Source of the DNA: a bacterium HR11
GTDB taxonomy: Bacteria > Acidobacteriota > HRBIN11
Assembly (NCBI GenBank): GCA_002898535.1
Contig: BEHN01000001.1
Location: 62,001-126,000 of the forward strand
Reading direction: 5' to 3'
DNA length: 64,000 bases
Shown here: positions 42,441 through 50,624 of the stretch, piece after piece
Layout: the number at the start of each line of letters is the position of its first letter
Numbering within the stretch: the stretch's first letter is position 1
Made by a program: the position numbers and the translations under genes
Notes under the pieces: generated by a model
The model's input: the letters and a program-made list of their open reading frames with translations, nothing else
Database searches by the model: none
What the model was told of the DNA's origin: nothing

Positions 42441-43655
42441 TCAGGCCCCGAATTTCTGGAGGCGGCGGGCGTTGGCCAGAAGCATCGCCAACGCATACCG
42501 CATGGGGAACCGACCGAGGGTCCCCCGGGCACAGTCCCGCTCGGTAAACGTCAGGGAGGCGTCGTAGCGTTCGTATCGAGAAAACAGCAGAAACGGCACG
42601 GGGTGCCACCCGTGACCCTTCAGGAGGGCCGGGGTCGAGTGGTCACCCGTGACGGCAAACACGTCCGGGTTCAGGCCCAGCAAGATGGGAAGGGCCTTAT
42701 CGACTTCCTCTAAGGCCTTGACCTTTCCCTCGAAGTTGCCGTCCTCCCCGTAGCTGTCCGTCTTCTTGAAGTGGACGAAAAAGAAGTCGTACTGGTCCCA
42801 TCGGCGTTGGACTTCGAGGAAGGTCGCCGGGGCCCGTTCGTCACATGCGGCGACGTCCATCCCGACGAGGCGGGCCAAGCCTCGGTACATCGGGTAGGCG
42901 GCCAGACCGACGGCCCGAAGGCGGTAGAGTTCCGGGAAGGGAGGAACCTCGGGACGCCGGTCCAGGCCCCGCAGGAGGACCATGTTGGCGGGGGTTTCCG
43001 AACGTAGGACCTCTCGAGCCCGCTCGACCCAGGCTCGCAGGATGCGGGCCGTGCGCTCGGCCTGCGGGCTTCGGGCCTGGGGTTCTCGAGGCGGCACGCC
43101 CTCTCGTTGGGGATCTGTATCCGTCACGCCGGGGTCCAGGCCCTCACCCCGCAGGACGAGCACGAAGCGGTGTTCCTTCTCGGGTCGCACGATGACCTCG
43201 ACGTCTTCGATGGAGGGGACCTCGACCTGCAATCGTTCGCACAGACGTACACACAAGTCCGTCGGGATCCGGCCCGCCCGACGGTCGGTGATGACCCCCG
43301 TCGTCGGGTCAGCCGTGGCGAAGTTCCCACGAGCCGCCACGTCCCCGGGCTGAAGCTCGAGCCCGACACCGAGAGCCGAGAGGACGCCCCGACCGACTCG
43401 GTAGACCAAGGGATCGTATCCGAAGAGGGCCAGGTGGCCCGGGCCGCTCCCCGGCGTGATCCCGGGGCCTACAGGGTCGGCCAAGCCGAGGGCCGACTTG
43501 CGGGCCAGGGCGTCCAGGTTCGGCTTCTGGGCCGCTTCCAGGGCCGTCTTCCCCCCTTGGAAGGGGGCATCGCCCAGGCCGTCACAAACCAACAGGACGA
43601 TCTTCGTCGTGTTCTCAACGACCAATTCGTGCAGAAGAGCCATCCAGGCATCCAT
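42441..43655 (-). CDS. apgM: Cofactor-independent phosphoglycerate mutase, archaeal type (ApgM)
   Basis: Alkaline-phosphatase-fold enzyme interconverting 3- and 2-phosphoglycerate with two metal ions; 404 residues. The first metal ligand is Asp25 in VCDGLGD. The catalytic serine is Ser70 in the SGPGHLALFGYDP segment, and TGDHSTP provides C-terminal ligands. The layout matches the ApgM family common in archaea and some deep-branching bacteria, not the 510-residue bacterial GpmI. GTG/ATG choices differ by four codons; ATG 43655 has GAGG six bases upstream. Confidence 0.9.
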   Translation of the reverse strand: MDAWMALLHELVVENTTKIVLLVCDGLGDAPFQGGKTALEAAQKPNLDALARKSALGLADPVGPGITPGSGPGHLALFGYDPLVYRVGRGVLSALGVGLELQPGDVAARGNFATADPTTGVITDRRAGRIPTDLCVRLCERLQVEVPSIEDVEVIVRPEKEHRFVLVLRGEGLDPGVTDTDPQREGVPPREPQARSPQAERTARILRAWVERAREVLRSETPANMVLLRGLDRRPEVPPFPELYRLRAVGLAAYPMYRGLARLVGMDVAACDERAPATFLEVQRRWDQYDFFFVHFKKTDSYGEDGNFEGKVKALEEVDKALPILLGLNPDVFAVTGDHSTPALLKGHGWHPVPFLLFSRYERYDASLTFTERDCARGTLGRFPMRYALAMLLANARRLQKFGA

Positions 43656-43760
43656 CGAGGGCCTCGTTCAGGACATTCGAAGGAGGCCTCAGTTTACCAT
43701 AACTGGGGGCCTGGGGCGACCTATACAGGCCCTTCAGACATGGGCGGCCTCTCTACCCGA

Positions 43761-43885
43761 CCATAGACCATAGACCCCAGACCGTAGACCGGCTTGGGCC
43801 CAGGGGGTCTAGGGTCCATGGTCCATGGTCTGTGGTCTTTGGTCGGCATCGAGGGTCCGATCCCGGTCCCGTCGGATTTATGAGA
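43761..43885. repeat. Heptamer-bearing repeat, copy 2
   Basis: ACCATAG-type heptamers, a central GGGCCCAGGGGG turn and inverse CTATGGT-type heptamers form a hairpin-like module, followed by a conserved tail GTCGGATTTAT. The copy at 39585-39694 has the same order and orientation. Confidence 0.85.
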
Positions 43886-43957
43886 CGGGTTCTATCAGAT
43901 TCGACACGCGTGTCGAGTCCGATAAACAGGCCAACGTCGTAGCTTGCACCGTAGAAT

Positions 43958-43986
43958 TTGCCTTAAGTCGCCCGGCGACCTACAAT
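43958..43986 (+). promoter_or_regulatory. Promoter candidate for the ureohydrolase operon
   Basis: TTGCCT at 43958-43963, a 17-bp spacer and TACAAT at 43981-43986; four and five of six consensus bases. It lies 97 bp upstream of the start codon. Confidence 0.52.
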
Positions 43987-44082
43987 GCAAAGGCACCACG
44001 CTGGACTCGAGCCCTTTCCTCTCGTCAAGAGGGGAGGCTTGTCCGAATCATCTTCATCCGTCCTTCCCGGAGAGGCATGGCC

Positions 44083-45120
44083 ATGAAGACGATGCGGATG
44101 CCTTACGCCGGTCATGTCTCCTTCCTGGGCGCTCCTGTCTGGCGCAGTGAGGAAGACCTCGCCTGGGCCGACATCGCCGTCCTGGGCGTTCCCATCGACA
44201 TGGCGACGACGAACCGACCCGGGGCTCGATACGGTCCCCGGGCCATCCGGGAAGCCTCGATGCTCTATACCTACGATGAGGCCGGGGTCGTCGCCGCCCA
44301 CGGCCCCCTGAAAGGCCTGACAGGCCTTTACGACGTGGACGAACGGAAAACCATCCTCCAGGGATACCATCTCCTGGACTGCGGGGACGTGCCGGTCCTG
44401 GCCTCGGAACTCCAGGTCACCTTCGACCGCATCACCGCGGCGGCCCGGATGCTGTTCGAGCGGCCCCTCTTTCCCGTCTTCCTGGGCGGCGACCACTCGA
44501 TGACGTACCCCATCTTGCGGGCCTGGCCGGGTCACGCGCCCGTCCATGTCGTTCATTTCGATACCCACATGGACGTGCTGGACCAGCTGGACGGCGCCCG
44601 GTTTACCCACGGCAGTCCCTTCCGCCACGTGATGACCCTGCCCTTTTTCGACGGCCTTACCCAGGTCGGCATCCGGGGCATCTTAAACGACGAGGTGTAC
44701 CACCGGGAGCTCGAATCGATGGGTTTCACGGTCCTCACGACCGGCGACATCAAGCTCCACGGCCCGGCGGCCTGGACCGACCGCCTGCCCCGGGGGAAGA
44801 ACGTCTACATCTCCATCGACATCGACGTCTTTGACCCCAGCATCGCTCCCGGGACGGGCACGCCCGAGCCGGGCGGCCTGACTTACTGGGAGGCCCGCCT
44901 TCTCTTGCGAGAAGTGTGTACCCGTAACCGAGTCATCGGCCTGGACGTCGTGGAGGTCGCCCCGCCTTACGACGTGGCGGGACTGACGGCTCACCTGGCC
45001 GCCCGCGTCATCATCGACGTCCTGGGGTACGTGTTGGGCAATAAGCACAAGCCCCCCGAGGCCGACCGGGAGATGGTCCGGAGCTCGCTTTATCCTCGGG
45101 ACCCCGCGAAGGGTTCTTAG
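44083..45120 (+). CDS. Ureohydrolase (agmatinase-like)
   Basis: Binuclear-manganese ureohydrolase of 345 residues that should release urea from a guanidino compound. All metal ligands are visible: His138 (GGDHSM), Asp160, His162 and Asp164 (HFDTHMD), Asp246 and Asp248 (SIDIDVFDP). THGSPFR and GTPEPGG line the substrate pocket. The pattern is closest to agmatinase, but guanidinobutyrase, guanidinopropionase or guanidine hydrolase share it. ATG 44083 has GGAGAGG at proper spacing; the ATG two codons earlier is too close. It is followed after 32 bp by an asparaginase-like hydrolase. Confidence 0.87.
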   Translation: MKTMRMPYAGHVSFLGAPVWRSEEDLAWADIAVLGVPIDMATTNRPGARYGPRAIREASMLYTYDEAGVVAAHGPLKGLTGLYDVDERKTILQGYHLLDCGDVPVLASELQVTFDRITAAARMLFERPLFPVFLGGDHSMTYPILRAWPGHAPVHVVHFDTHMDVLDQLDGARFTHGSPFRHVMTLPFFDGLTQVGIRGILNDEVYHRELESMGFTVLTTGDIKLHGPAAWTDRLPRGKNVYISIDIDVFDPSIAPGTGTPEPGGLTYWEARLLLREVCTRNRVIGLDVVEVAPPYDVAGLTAHLAARVIIDVLGYVLGNKHKPPEADREMVRSSLYPRDPAKGS

Positions 45121-45152
45121 CGGGACTCGACCCCCTCCGGAGGAGCGGCCCG

Positions 45153-46238
45153 ATGTGGACACGCCGACGTTTTATCCAAACGATGGCGGGCTTCGGAAGC
45201 TTATTCTCCGCTCGGTGGGTCGTCGGCCGAGCGTCCCAGTCCAAATCGGCCGATGCCGTTCGCTTTCCGGACCGACCCTGGCGATATGAGGGTCCCCCCC
45301 GGGGCCCCGTCGCCATCGCCAGCTTCAATGGCCTTCAGGCCGTTCAGCGAGCCTACGAACTGATGAAAGCCGGCCAGCCGGCCCTGGAGGCCGTCCTCGC
45401 CGGCGTCCAGATCAACGAACTCGACCCCAACGACAATACCGTCGGCTACGGCGGTCTCCCGAATGCCTTGGGCGTCGTCGAGCTGGACGCCGCCGTCATG
45501 GACGGGCGGACCTGGCGGGCCGGTGCCGTCGGGGCCCTCCAAGGCATTAAGACGCCCTCGGCCGTCGCCCGGGTCATCATGGAGCGGACGGACCATATCT
45601 TCTTGGTCGGTGAGGGTGCCCATCGGTTCGCCCTCGAGTATGGCTTTTCGCATGAAGACCTGCTCACGCCGGAATCCCGCCAGCGGTGGCTCGAATGGCG
45701 GGACCGATTGAACCCCGGGGATAATTACCTGGAACCGGAACAGCGAGATGTCTTGGACGACCGTCCCTACGGGACGATTCATGTGAGCGCCCTGGACCTC
45801 CAGGGGCATCTGGCGGCGGCGACGTCGACCAGCGGCCTGGCCTTTAAAATTCCGGGTCGTGTCGGAGATTCACCCATCATCGGGGCTGGCCTCTACTGTG
45901 ACGATGATGTCGGTTCGGCGGGCAGTACGGGTCGGGGCGAGGCGAACATCAAGATTTGCGGGGCCCATACGATCGTCGAGTTACTCCGCTGGGGGATGCA
46001 CCCGAAGGACGCTTGTATCGAGGCCCTTCGTCGAGTCGTCGCCACGACGAAGGAGAAACGCCTCTTGGACGATCAGGGACGACCCCGGTTTCAACTCAAG
46101 TTTTACGCCCTTCGCAAAGATGGGGTCTTTGGGTGTTCGGCCCTGTGGGGGACACGGGACGCCCGCATGGCCGTCTGTGACGACCAGGGGCCCCGCTTCG
46201 TCGAGTGTGCCGTCCTCTACGAAGTCAAGGGGCAATAA
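45153..46238 (+). CDS. Tat-exported glycosylasparaginase-like Ntn hydrolase
   Basis: A 361-residue N-terminal-nucleophile amidohydrolase of the N4-(beta-N-acetylglucosaminyl)-L-asparaginase family. A twin-arginine signal (RRRFIQTMAGFGSLFSA) directs folded export. The autocatalytic cleavage site and nucleophile are most likely Thr208 in PYGTIHVSALD, where the usual motif is HDTIGMVALD. GSAGSTGRGEANIKICG is the conserved C-terminal subunit motif. Likely substrates are glycosylated asparagine or aspartylated peptides outside the cytoplasm. The TAA stop forms the first bases of a truncated core repeat. Confidence 0.87.
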   Translation: MWTRRRFIQTMAGFGSLFSARWVVGRASQSKSADAVRFPDRPWRYEGPPRGPVAIASFNGLQAVQRAYELMKAGQPALEAVLAGVQINELDPNDNTVGYGGLPNALGVVELDAAVMDGRTWRAGAVGALQGIKTPSAVARVIMERTDHIFLVGEGAHRFALEYGFSHEDLLTPESRQRWLEWRDRLNPGDNYLEPEQRDVLDDRPYGTIHVSALDLQGHLAAATSTSGLAFKIPGRVGDSPIIGAGLYCDDDVGSAGSTGRGEANIKICGAHTIVELLRWGMHPKDACIEALRRVVATTKEKRLLDDQGRPRFQLKFYALRKDGVFGCSALWGTRDARMAVCDDQGPRFVECAVLYEVKGQ

Positions 46239-46264
46239 CAGAGCCGTTCGGTTCGTGAGAATGG
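46237..46264. repeat. Truncated core element overlapping the hydrolase stop codon
   Basis: AACAGAGCCGTTCGGTTC begins inside the TAA stop and is cut after about 28 bp. An octamer run (46355-46383) closes the gap to tlpA. Confidence 0.8.
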
Positions 46265-46356
46265 GGGGATTCATCCATCAAAACTGAAACAAACGCCATG
46301 CCGACGCCGGTCCCATGTCGAGCGCGACCGGGCACGGACCCGGATGCCCCTCCGCC

Positions 46357-46914
46357 TTACTGCCTTATTGCCCGATTGCCCTCGATCAGGGGTCGGACCA
46401 TCGCCTCGAACTCTTTCAGGCTCTGGGGGCCGATGATACGCCGGACCCGGAAGCCCTGGCGATCGTATAGAAAGGTCGTCGGCAGGGCTACGATGCCGCC
46501 GAAGGCCTTCGCGGCCGGGCCGTCGTCCCCGTCCCAAAAGATGGGGTATGAAAACTTGTGTTCCTCCACAAACTTCTTTGCGTCCTCCAAAGAGGCGTCG
46601 ACCGAAATCCCGATGACGACCAGGCCCCGGTCCTTCCACCGGTCATAGAGCCGCTGGAGGTCCGGCATTTCCTCCTTACAGGGGCCGCACCAGGAGGCCC
46701 AGAAGTTGATGAGCAGGGCCTTTCCTGCAAACGAGTCCAGCGATACAGTCTGACCGTTCAGGTCCTTCAATGGGACACTCTGAGGAAGGGGTGGACCGCT
46801 CCGGGCATCCGAGTCTCGGGAAGAGGCACCCTTTTTACAGGCGACCTCACCGAGACCGGTCGCCACGGCGATCGCTACGGTCAGGATCCTAAGGGTCCAC
46901 GTTTTCTTATCCAC
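46357..46914 (-). CDS. TlpA/ResA-like thioredoxin-fold protein
   Basis: Exported thiol-disulfide oxidoreductase of 185 residues. A hydrophobic N-terminus (LRILTVAIAVATGLGEVAC) may be a lipoprotein signal with Cys26 as the lipidated residue, although Glu at -3 is atypical. The redox motif WCGPC has Cys76 and Cys79, and the cis-proline loop is VALPTTFLYD. GTG 46914 is chosen because GCGGAGG lies six bases upstream; an ATG 13 codons earlier adds residues that mask the signal. The final residues NRAIRQ and stop are encoded by octamer units (GGCAATCG, GGCAATAA, GGCAGTAA). Confidence 0.85.
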   Translation of the reverse strand: MDKKTWTLRILTVAIAVATGLGEVACKKGASSRDSDARSGPPLPQSVPLKDLNGQTVSLDSFAGKALLINFWASWCGPCKEEMPDLQRLYDRWKDRGLVVIGISVDASLEDAKKFVEEHKFSYPIFWDGDDGPAAKAFGGIVALPTTFLYDRQGFRVRRIIGPQSLKEFEAMVRPLIEGNRAIRQ

Positions 46915-46954
46915 GAAGGGCCTCCGCAGATTTTTTCCAAGAGCATAAGGCATT

Positions 46955-47120
46955 AACAGGGCTATTCAACCCGTGAGAGTGGCGCCGGGTCGGCCTTTTC
47001 CGTCACCGGGAAGCACGATGTTTCAAGAAAAGCGACGGAGTACTTGCTTGAAAAACCGTCCTTCCCGCGGGATCCGAAGAGACGATCTGATCGGCGTTCT
47101 CACGAAGTGAACTTCTCTGG
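46955..47120. repeat. Pair of core elements in inverted orientation
   Basis: A plus-oriented core (46955-47027, ending GATGTTTCAAG) and a minus-oriented core (47046-47120, beginning GCTTGAAAAACCG) face each other 18 bp apart, giving one long interrupted palindrome. No gene is present in 46915-47244. Confidence 0.8.
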
Positions 47121-47167
47121 TAAGGACCGGGAACTTTACGCGGAAACCTGGGGGATGTTCCACTGAC

Positions 47168-47216
47168 CATTCCCTATTCACAATCCGCAATTCGAAATTC
47201 CCTATTCGCAATCTAC
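47168..47216. repeat. 9-bp tandem array (ATTCGCAAT type)
   Basis: Degenerate units ATTCCCTATT, CACAATCCG, CAATTCGAA, ATTCCCTATT, CGCAATC near the recX stop. Related to the 9-bp repeat inside lnt. Confidence 0.7.
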
Positions 47217-47244
47217 CCTCATTACGTCTTTCCCCGACTCGACG

Positions 47245-47676
47245 TTACGGACGACCCGTCTCACCGCTTTGCCAGCGGAGGACCCAACGGCGGGCGAAGC
47301 CCTGCTGGCGGGCCCGGCGGACGACCTCCGCGGCCAACCGACCACGGTATCGTTGAAGCCATCGCTGGAAGATTTCCCATTCCCGTTCCAGCGGATACCA
47401 CCGGTCCAGGGCCTTTCGAACGACGTCCCTCGGGATGCCTCGCCGACGAAGGTCCCGGGCCGTGCGGCGTCGGCTCCACAGGCGACGCTGGGCGTTCTCG
47501 ACACGGCTCTGGAGAACCCAGGCGTCTCGCAGGTACCCAAGCCGCGCCAAGGCTTGGAGGACGTCCCGGACCTGGGACCGCTCATACCCCTTCCGTAAGA
47601 GCCATCGGGCCAGCTCCCATCGGGTGACGGCGTATCGTCGCAGATAGTCGATCGCCGCTTCCAAGGGCGGCTTCAT
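47245..47676 (-). CDS. recX: Regulatory protein RecX
   Basis: Small helical modulator of RecA filament formation; 143 residues. The family three-helix repeats appear as YAVTRWELARWLLRKGY, VLQALARLGYL and RRTARDLRRRGIPRDVV. It is very rich in Arg and Trp. It overlaps pilT by 4 bp at its start, an uncommon pairing since recX usually follows recA, which is not in the window. Confidence 0.82.
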   Translation of the reverse strand: MKPPLEAAIDYLRRYAVTRWELARWLLRKGYERSQVRDVLQALARLGYLRDAWVLQSRVENAQRRLWSRRRTARDLRRRGIPRDVVRKALDRWYPLEREWEIFQRWLQRYRGRLAAEVVRRARQQGFARRWVLRWQSGETGRP

Positions 47677-48872
47677 TCGATGTCCAGAGGCGGTGAGGTG
47701 TCCACCCCGGCGGGGTTTTCCGTCTCTTCCAGACCTAAGCCGCTGGTATAGCTGAGGACGGACTCTTCGAGCTCCCGGGCGATATCCGACGTCGACTGGA
47801 TCCCCTGCACGCGGAGCTTGAATTCATCAGGTTTCGAGGCCCATCGCAGGGCTTCTTCGTACGTGATGAGATTCTTCTTGTACAAGAAGAACAGGCTCTG
47901 GTCAAAGGTCTGCATGCCGTACTGGACGTTGCCGGCGGCGATGGCCTCGGGAATCAGGCGAGTCTTCTCCTTGTTCAGGATGCACTCTCGGATGAACGGC
48001 GTGTTGATCATGATCTCGACGGCCGGGACTCGGCCCTTGCCGTCGGCGCGCGGGACCAACCGTAAGGAGATGACGGCCCGCAGGACGCTGGCCAACTGGA
48101 TACGGATCTGCTTCTGCTGATGAGGTGGGAACACGGAGATGATGCGGTTGATCGTCTCGGTCGCGTCCAGGGTGTGGAGGGTCGAGAAGACCAGGTGGCC
48201 TGTCTCGGCGGCCAGCAGGGCCGTCTCGATGGTCTCGTAGTCCCGCATCTCACCGACGAGGATGACGTCGGGGTCCTGTCGCAAGGCGCTCCGGAGGGCA
48301 TCGGCGAAAGACCGAGTATCCACGCCGACTTCCCGTTGATTGACGATGGACTTTTTGTCCCGGTGGAGATACTCGATGGGGTCCTCGATCGTGATGATGT
48401 GGGTCCGCCGATGCGTGTTGATGTAGTCGATCATGGCCGCCAGGGTCGTGGACTTACCGGAGCCCGTCGTCCCCGTGCACAGGATCAGGCCCCGCTCCTC
48501 CATCGCCAGCTTTTCCAGGATGATCGGCAGGTTCAACTCCCGGATGCTACGGATTTTGGTCGGGATCATCCGCAGGACCAGTCCGACCGTGCCCCGTTGC
48601 TGAAAGATGTTGACCCGAAATCGGCCCAAGCCCGGGACGCTGTAAGCGATGTCGATCTCCAGGTTCTCCTTGAACTTCTGCTTCTGACGATTGTTCATGA
48701 TGCTGAAGGCCATAGCGATGGTGTCTTCCTGCATGAGACGTCGGAACTCCAGCATCGGCCGCAGGTCCCCGTCGACCCGAATGACGGGATGGGAGCCGAC
48801 CTTGAGGTGGAGGTCGGAAGCGCCATACTCGATGGCCTTCCGCAGTAGGTCGTTGATGTGTAAAGCCTCCAT
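47673..48872 (-). CDS. pilT: Type IV pilus retraction ATPase PilT
   Basis: Hexameric cytoplasmic ATPase that powers pilus retraction (twitching, DNA uptake); 399 residues. Walker A is GTTGSGKST with Lys140. The Asp box is IEDPIEYLHR, Walker B DVILVGEMRD and the His box TGHLVFSTLHT. The C-terminal 40 residues extend beyond usual PilT. No pilin, PilB or PilC gene is present. Unlike the degenerate GspE-like protein at 30714-32363, all catalytic motifs are intact. AGGAG precedes the start. Confidence 0.94.
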   Translation of the reverse strand: MEALHINDLLRKAIEYGASDLHLKVGSHPVIRVDGDLRPMLEFRRLMQEDTIAMAFSIMNNRQKQKFKENLEIDIAYSVPGLGRFRVNIFQQRGTVGLVLRMIPTKIRSIRELNLPIILEKLAMEERGLILCTGTTGSGKSTTLAAMIDYINTHRRTHIITIEDPIEYLHRDKKSIVNQREVGVDTRSFADALRSALRQDPDVILVGEMRDYETIETALLAAETGHLVFSTLHTLDATETINRIISVFPPHQQKQIRIQLASVLRAVISLRLVPRADGKGRVPAVEIMINTPFIRECILNKEKTRLIPEAIAAGNVQYGMQTFDQSLFFLYKKNLITYEEALRWASKPDEFKLRVQGIQSTSDIARELEESVLSYTSGLGLEETENPAGVDTSPPLDIE

Positions 48873-49024
48873 ACCGTTTGCTTCTCCTGCGTTTCAGTCC
48901 GGTCCGCCTCGATAGGTCCCAGGTCCCGGCGCACGGATATAAGTCCGTCCCTCTCCATGGCCCGGGGTCTCTATTCCGGGGGCCTGGGACCTGACGCCCG
49001 GGACTTAATATCTTGGACCTCTCC
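48873..49024. repeat. Heptamer-like tracts between pilT and ilvE
   Basis: Degenerate GTCCCAG/GTCCCGG and inverse CTGGGAC/CCGGGAC units around 48918-49010 could fold back on each other. No gene. Confidence 0.5.
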
Positions 49025-49951
49025 TTATACGTATGTCAACCACTGGTATCGGTCGGGCCACCGGCCTTGGATGAGGCCAAAGAAGGCGTCTTGGATCCGG
49101 CGGGTCACCTCCCCGGGCTCGCCCCGGCCGATGACGATGTCGTCGATGGACCGCACGGGGGTGATCTCGGCGGCCGTCCCGGTCAGGAAGACTTCGTCGG
49201 CGATGTAAAGCATTTCCCGGGGGATCCAGGTCTCGACGACCGGGATGTTCAGGTCTCGGGCCAGCGTGATGACTGAATCGCGCGTAATGCCCAACAAGAT
49301 CGACGCGGCCAGGGCCGGCGTATAGAGTGTCCCCTTATAGACCAGGAAGAGGTTTTCCCCGCTCCCCTCGCTGACAAAGCCGTGGACGTCTAAGGCGATC
49401 CCCTCGATTCGATTCCGGTGCTTGGCTTCCAGCTTGATCAGTTGAGCGTTCATGTAATTGGCCGCCGCCTTCGCCAGGGACGGCGTCGTGTTGGGAGCAT
49501 TTCGGGACCACGAACTGACGATGACGTCCACGCCCCGTTGGAGAGCCTCGTCGCCCAAATACTTACCCCATTTCCACATCAGGATGGCGACGTCCACGGG
49601 GCATCCCGCCGGGTCTACACCCAACGCCCCATACCCGCGATACACGATGGGCCGAATGTAACACTCCTCGACCTGGTTTTTCCGAATCAGGTCGAGGATG
49701 GCCTGACGGAGGGTCTCCATCGGATAGGGGACGTCCATGCGGTAGATCTTGCAGGAGTAATACATCCGTTCCAGGTGGGCGTCTAACCGGAAGACGGCCG
49801 TGCCGCGAGGCGTCTTGTAAGCCCGGATGCCTTCAAAGACAGCCGAACCGTAGTGGACGACGTGGGAAGCGATGTGGATCTTAGCGTCTTCCCACCGGAC
49901 CAGCTCTCCATTCATCCATATCCATTCGGTCTTGCCCGGAAAATCCGTCAT
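49025..49951 (-). CDS. ilvE: Branched-chain amino acid aminotransferase
   Basis: Fold-type IV PLP aminotransferase interconverting Leu/Ile/Val and their 2-oxoacids; 308 residues. The Schiff-base lysine is Lys161 in SLAKAAANYMNAQ. VVHYGSAVFEGIRAY near residue 32 and the SEGSGENLF and EVFLTGTAAEITPV segments are typical. The start has AGAGGGG immediately upstream. A TGATACAAT extended -10 lies on the minus strand at about 50079-50087. Confidence 0.93.
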   Translation of the reverse strand: MTDFPGKTEWIWMNGELVRWEDAKIHIASHVVHYGSAVFEGIRAYKTPRGTAVFRLDAHLERMYYSCKIYRMDVPYPMETLRQAILDLIRKNQVEECYIRPIVYRGYGALGVDPAGCPVDVAILMWKWGKYLGDEALQRGVDVIVSSWSRNAPNTTPSLAKAAANYMNAQLIKLEAKHRNRIEGIALDVHGFVSEGSGENLFLVYKGTLYTPALAASILLGITRDSVITLARDLNIPVVETWIPREMLYIADEVFLTGTAAEITPVRSIDDIVIGRGEPGEVTRRIQDAFFGLIQGRWPDRYQWLTYV

Positions 49952-50624
49952 AGCCCCTCTCCTCTGTCACCGGGATTCGGGGCTGGGTATCGGATCTTCA
50001 GGAGTCGGGCCAGAAAGCCGGGATGTCCCGACCCCTGTCCCCCGAAGGACCGAACACCCGGCACCCAAGACCGGAGTCATTGTATCACCGCCGTCGGACA
50101 AAAATCTAATAGAGCCGTTCGGTTCGGGAGAATGGCGTCAGAACAATCTTTCCCATCCCCCGGAAGGCACGATGTTTCAAGCATTCGGCAGGTGGGCAGT
50201 CGGCAGATAGGCAGGTCGGCAGATGGGCAGGTCGGGCGACGGGCGTCTATCCTCGGAACACCGGCCGTCATGCGGGCGTCCTCCTTATGCACCGCCCGTC
50301 CTGGCCGGGTCGATCCCCTCTGAACACCGCCAGGGATGGCGGTGTCATCCTTAACAGAGCCGTTCGGTTCGGGAGAATGGTGTCCGATCGACTTTTCTCG
50401 ACTTTTCCCGTCGCACGGGAAGCACGATGTTTCAAGGATACGGGATACGAGGTGCGAGATACGGGATCCCGAGGGGCTTGGGGCCTCGGGGACGGCTTTT
50501 CCCGTCCCGTGGCCCTATCGGCCGACGGCCGACCGGCCCATCGGCCGAATGCTTGAAACATCGTCTTTCCCGGAGGGCCGGAAAAGTTGAATTTATGAGG
50601 CTTTTCACGGACCGAACGGCTCTG
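49952..50624. repeat. Composite repeat region between ilvE and ispD
   Basis: No gene. Its modules are: a heptamer tract (about 50023-50070); a plus core (50111-50182); an octamer array (50183-50232); a segment repeated at 25020-25140 (50225-50312); a perfect hairpin ACACCGCC/GGCGGTGT (50324-50345); and a second plus core (50353-50437). These are followed by a heptamer run (50436-50470), an octamer patch (50513-50551) and an inverted core (50551-50627). The last core ends in the TAA stop of ispD. Confidence 0.85.

Larger units (their letters stand above)
43656..44082. other. Intergenic region with 125-bp repeat and promoter
   Basis: No gene. The heptamer-bearing repeat 43761-43885 is a second copy of the one at 39585-39694. 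Between it and the next gene lie an imperfect palindrome ACACGCGTGT (about 43906-43915) and a good promoter candidate. Confidence 0.7.
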
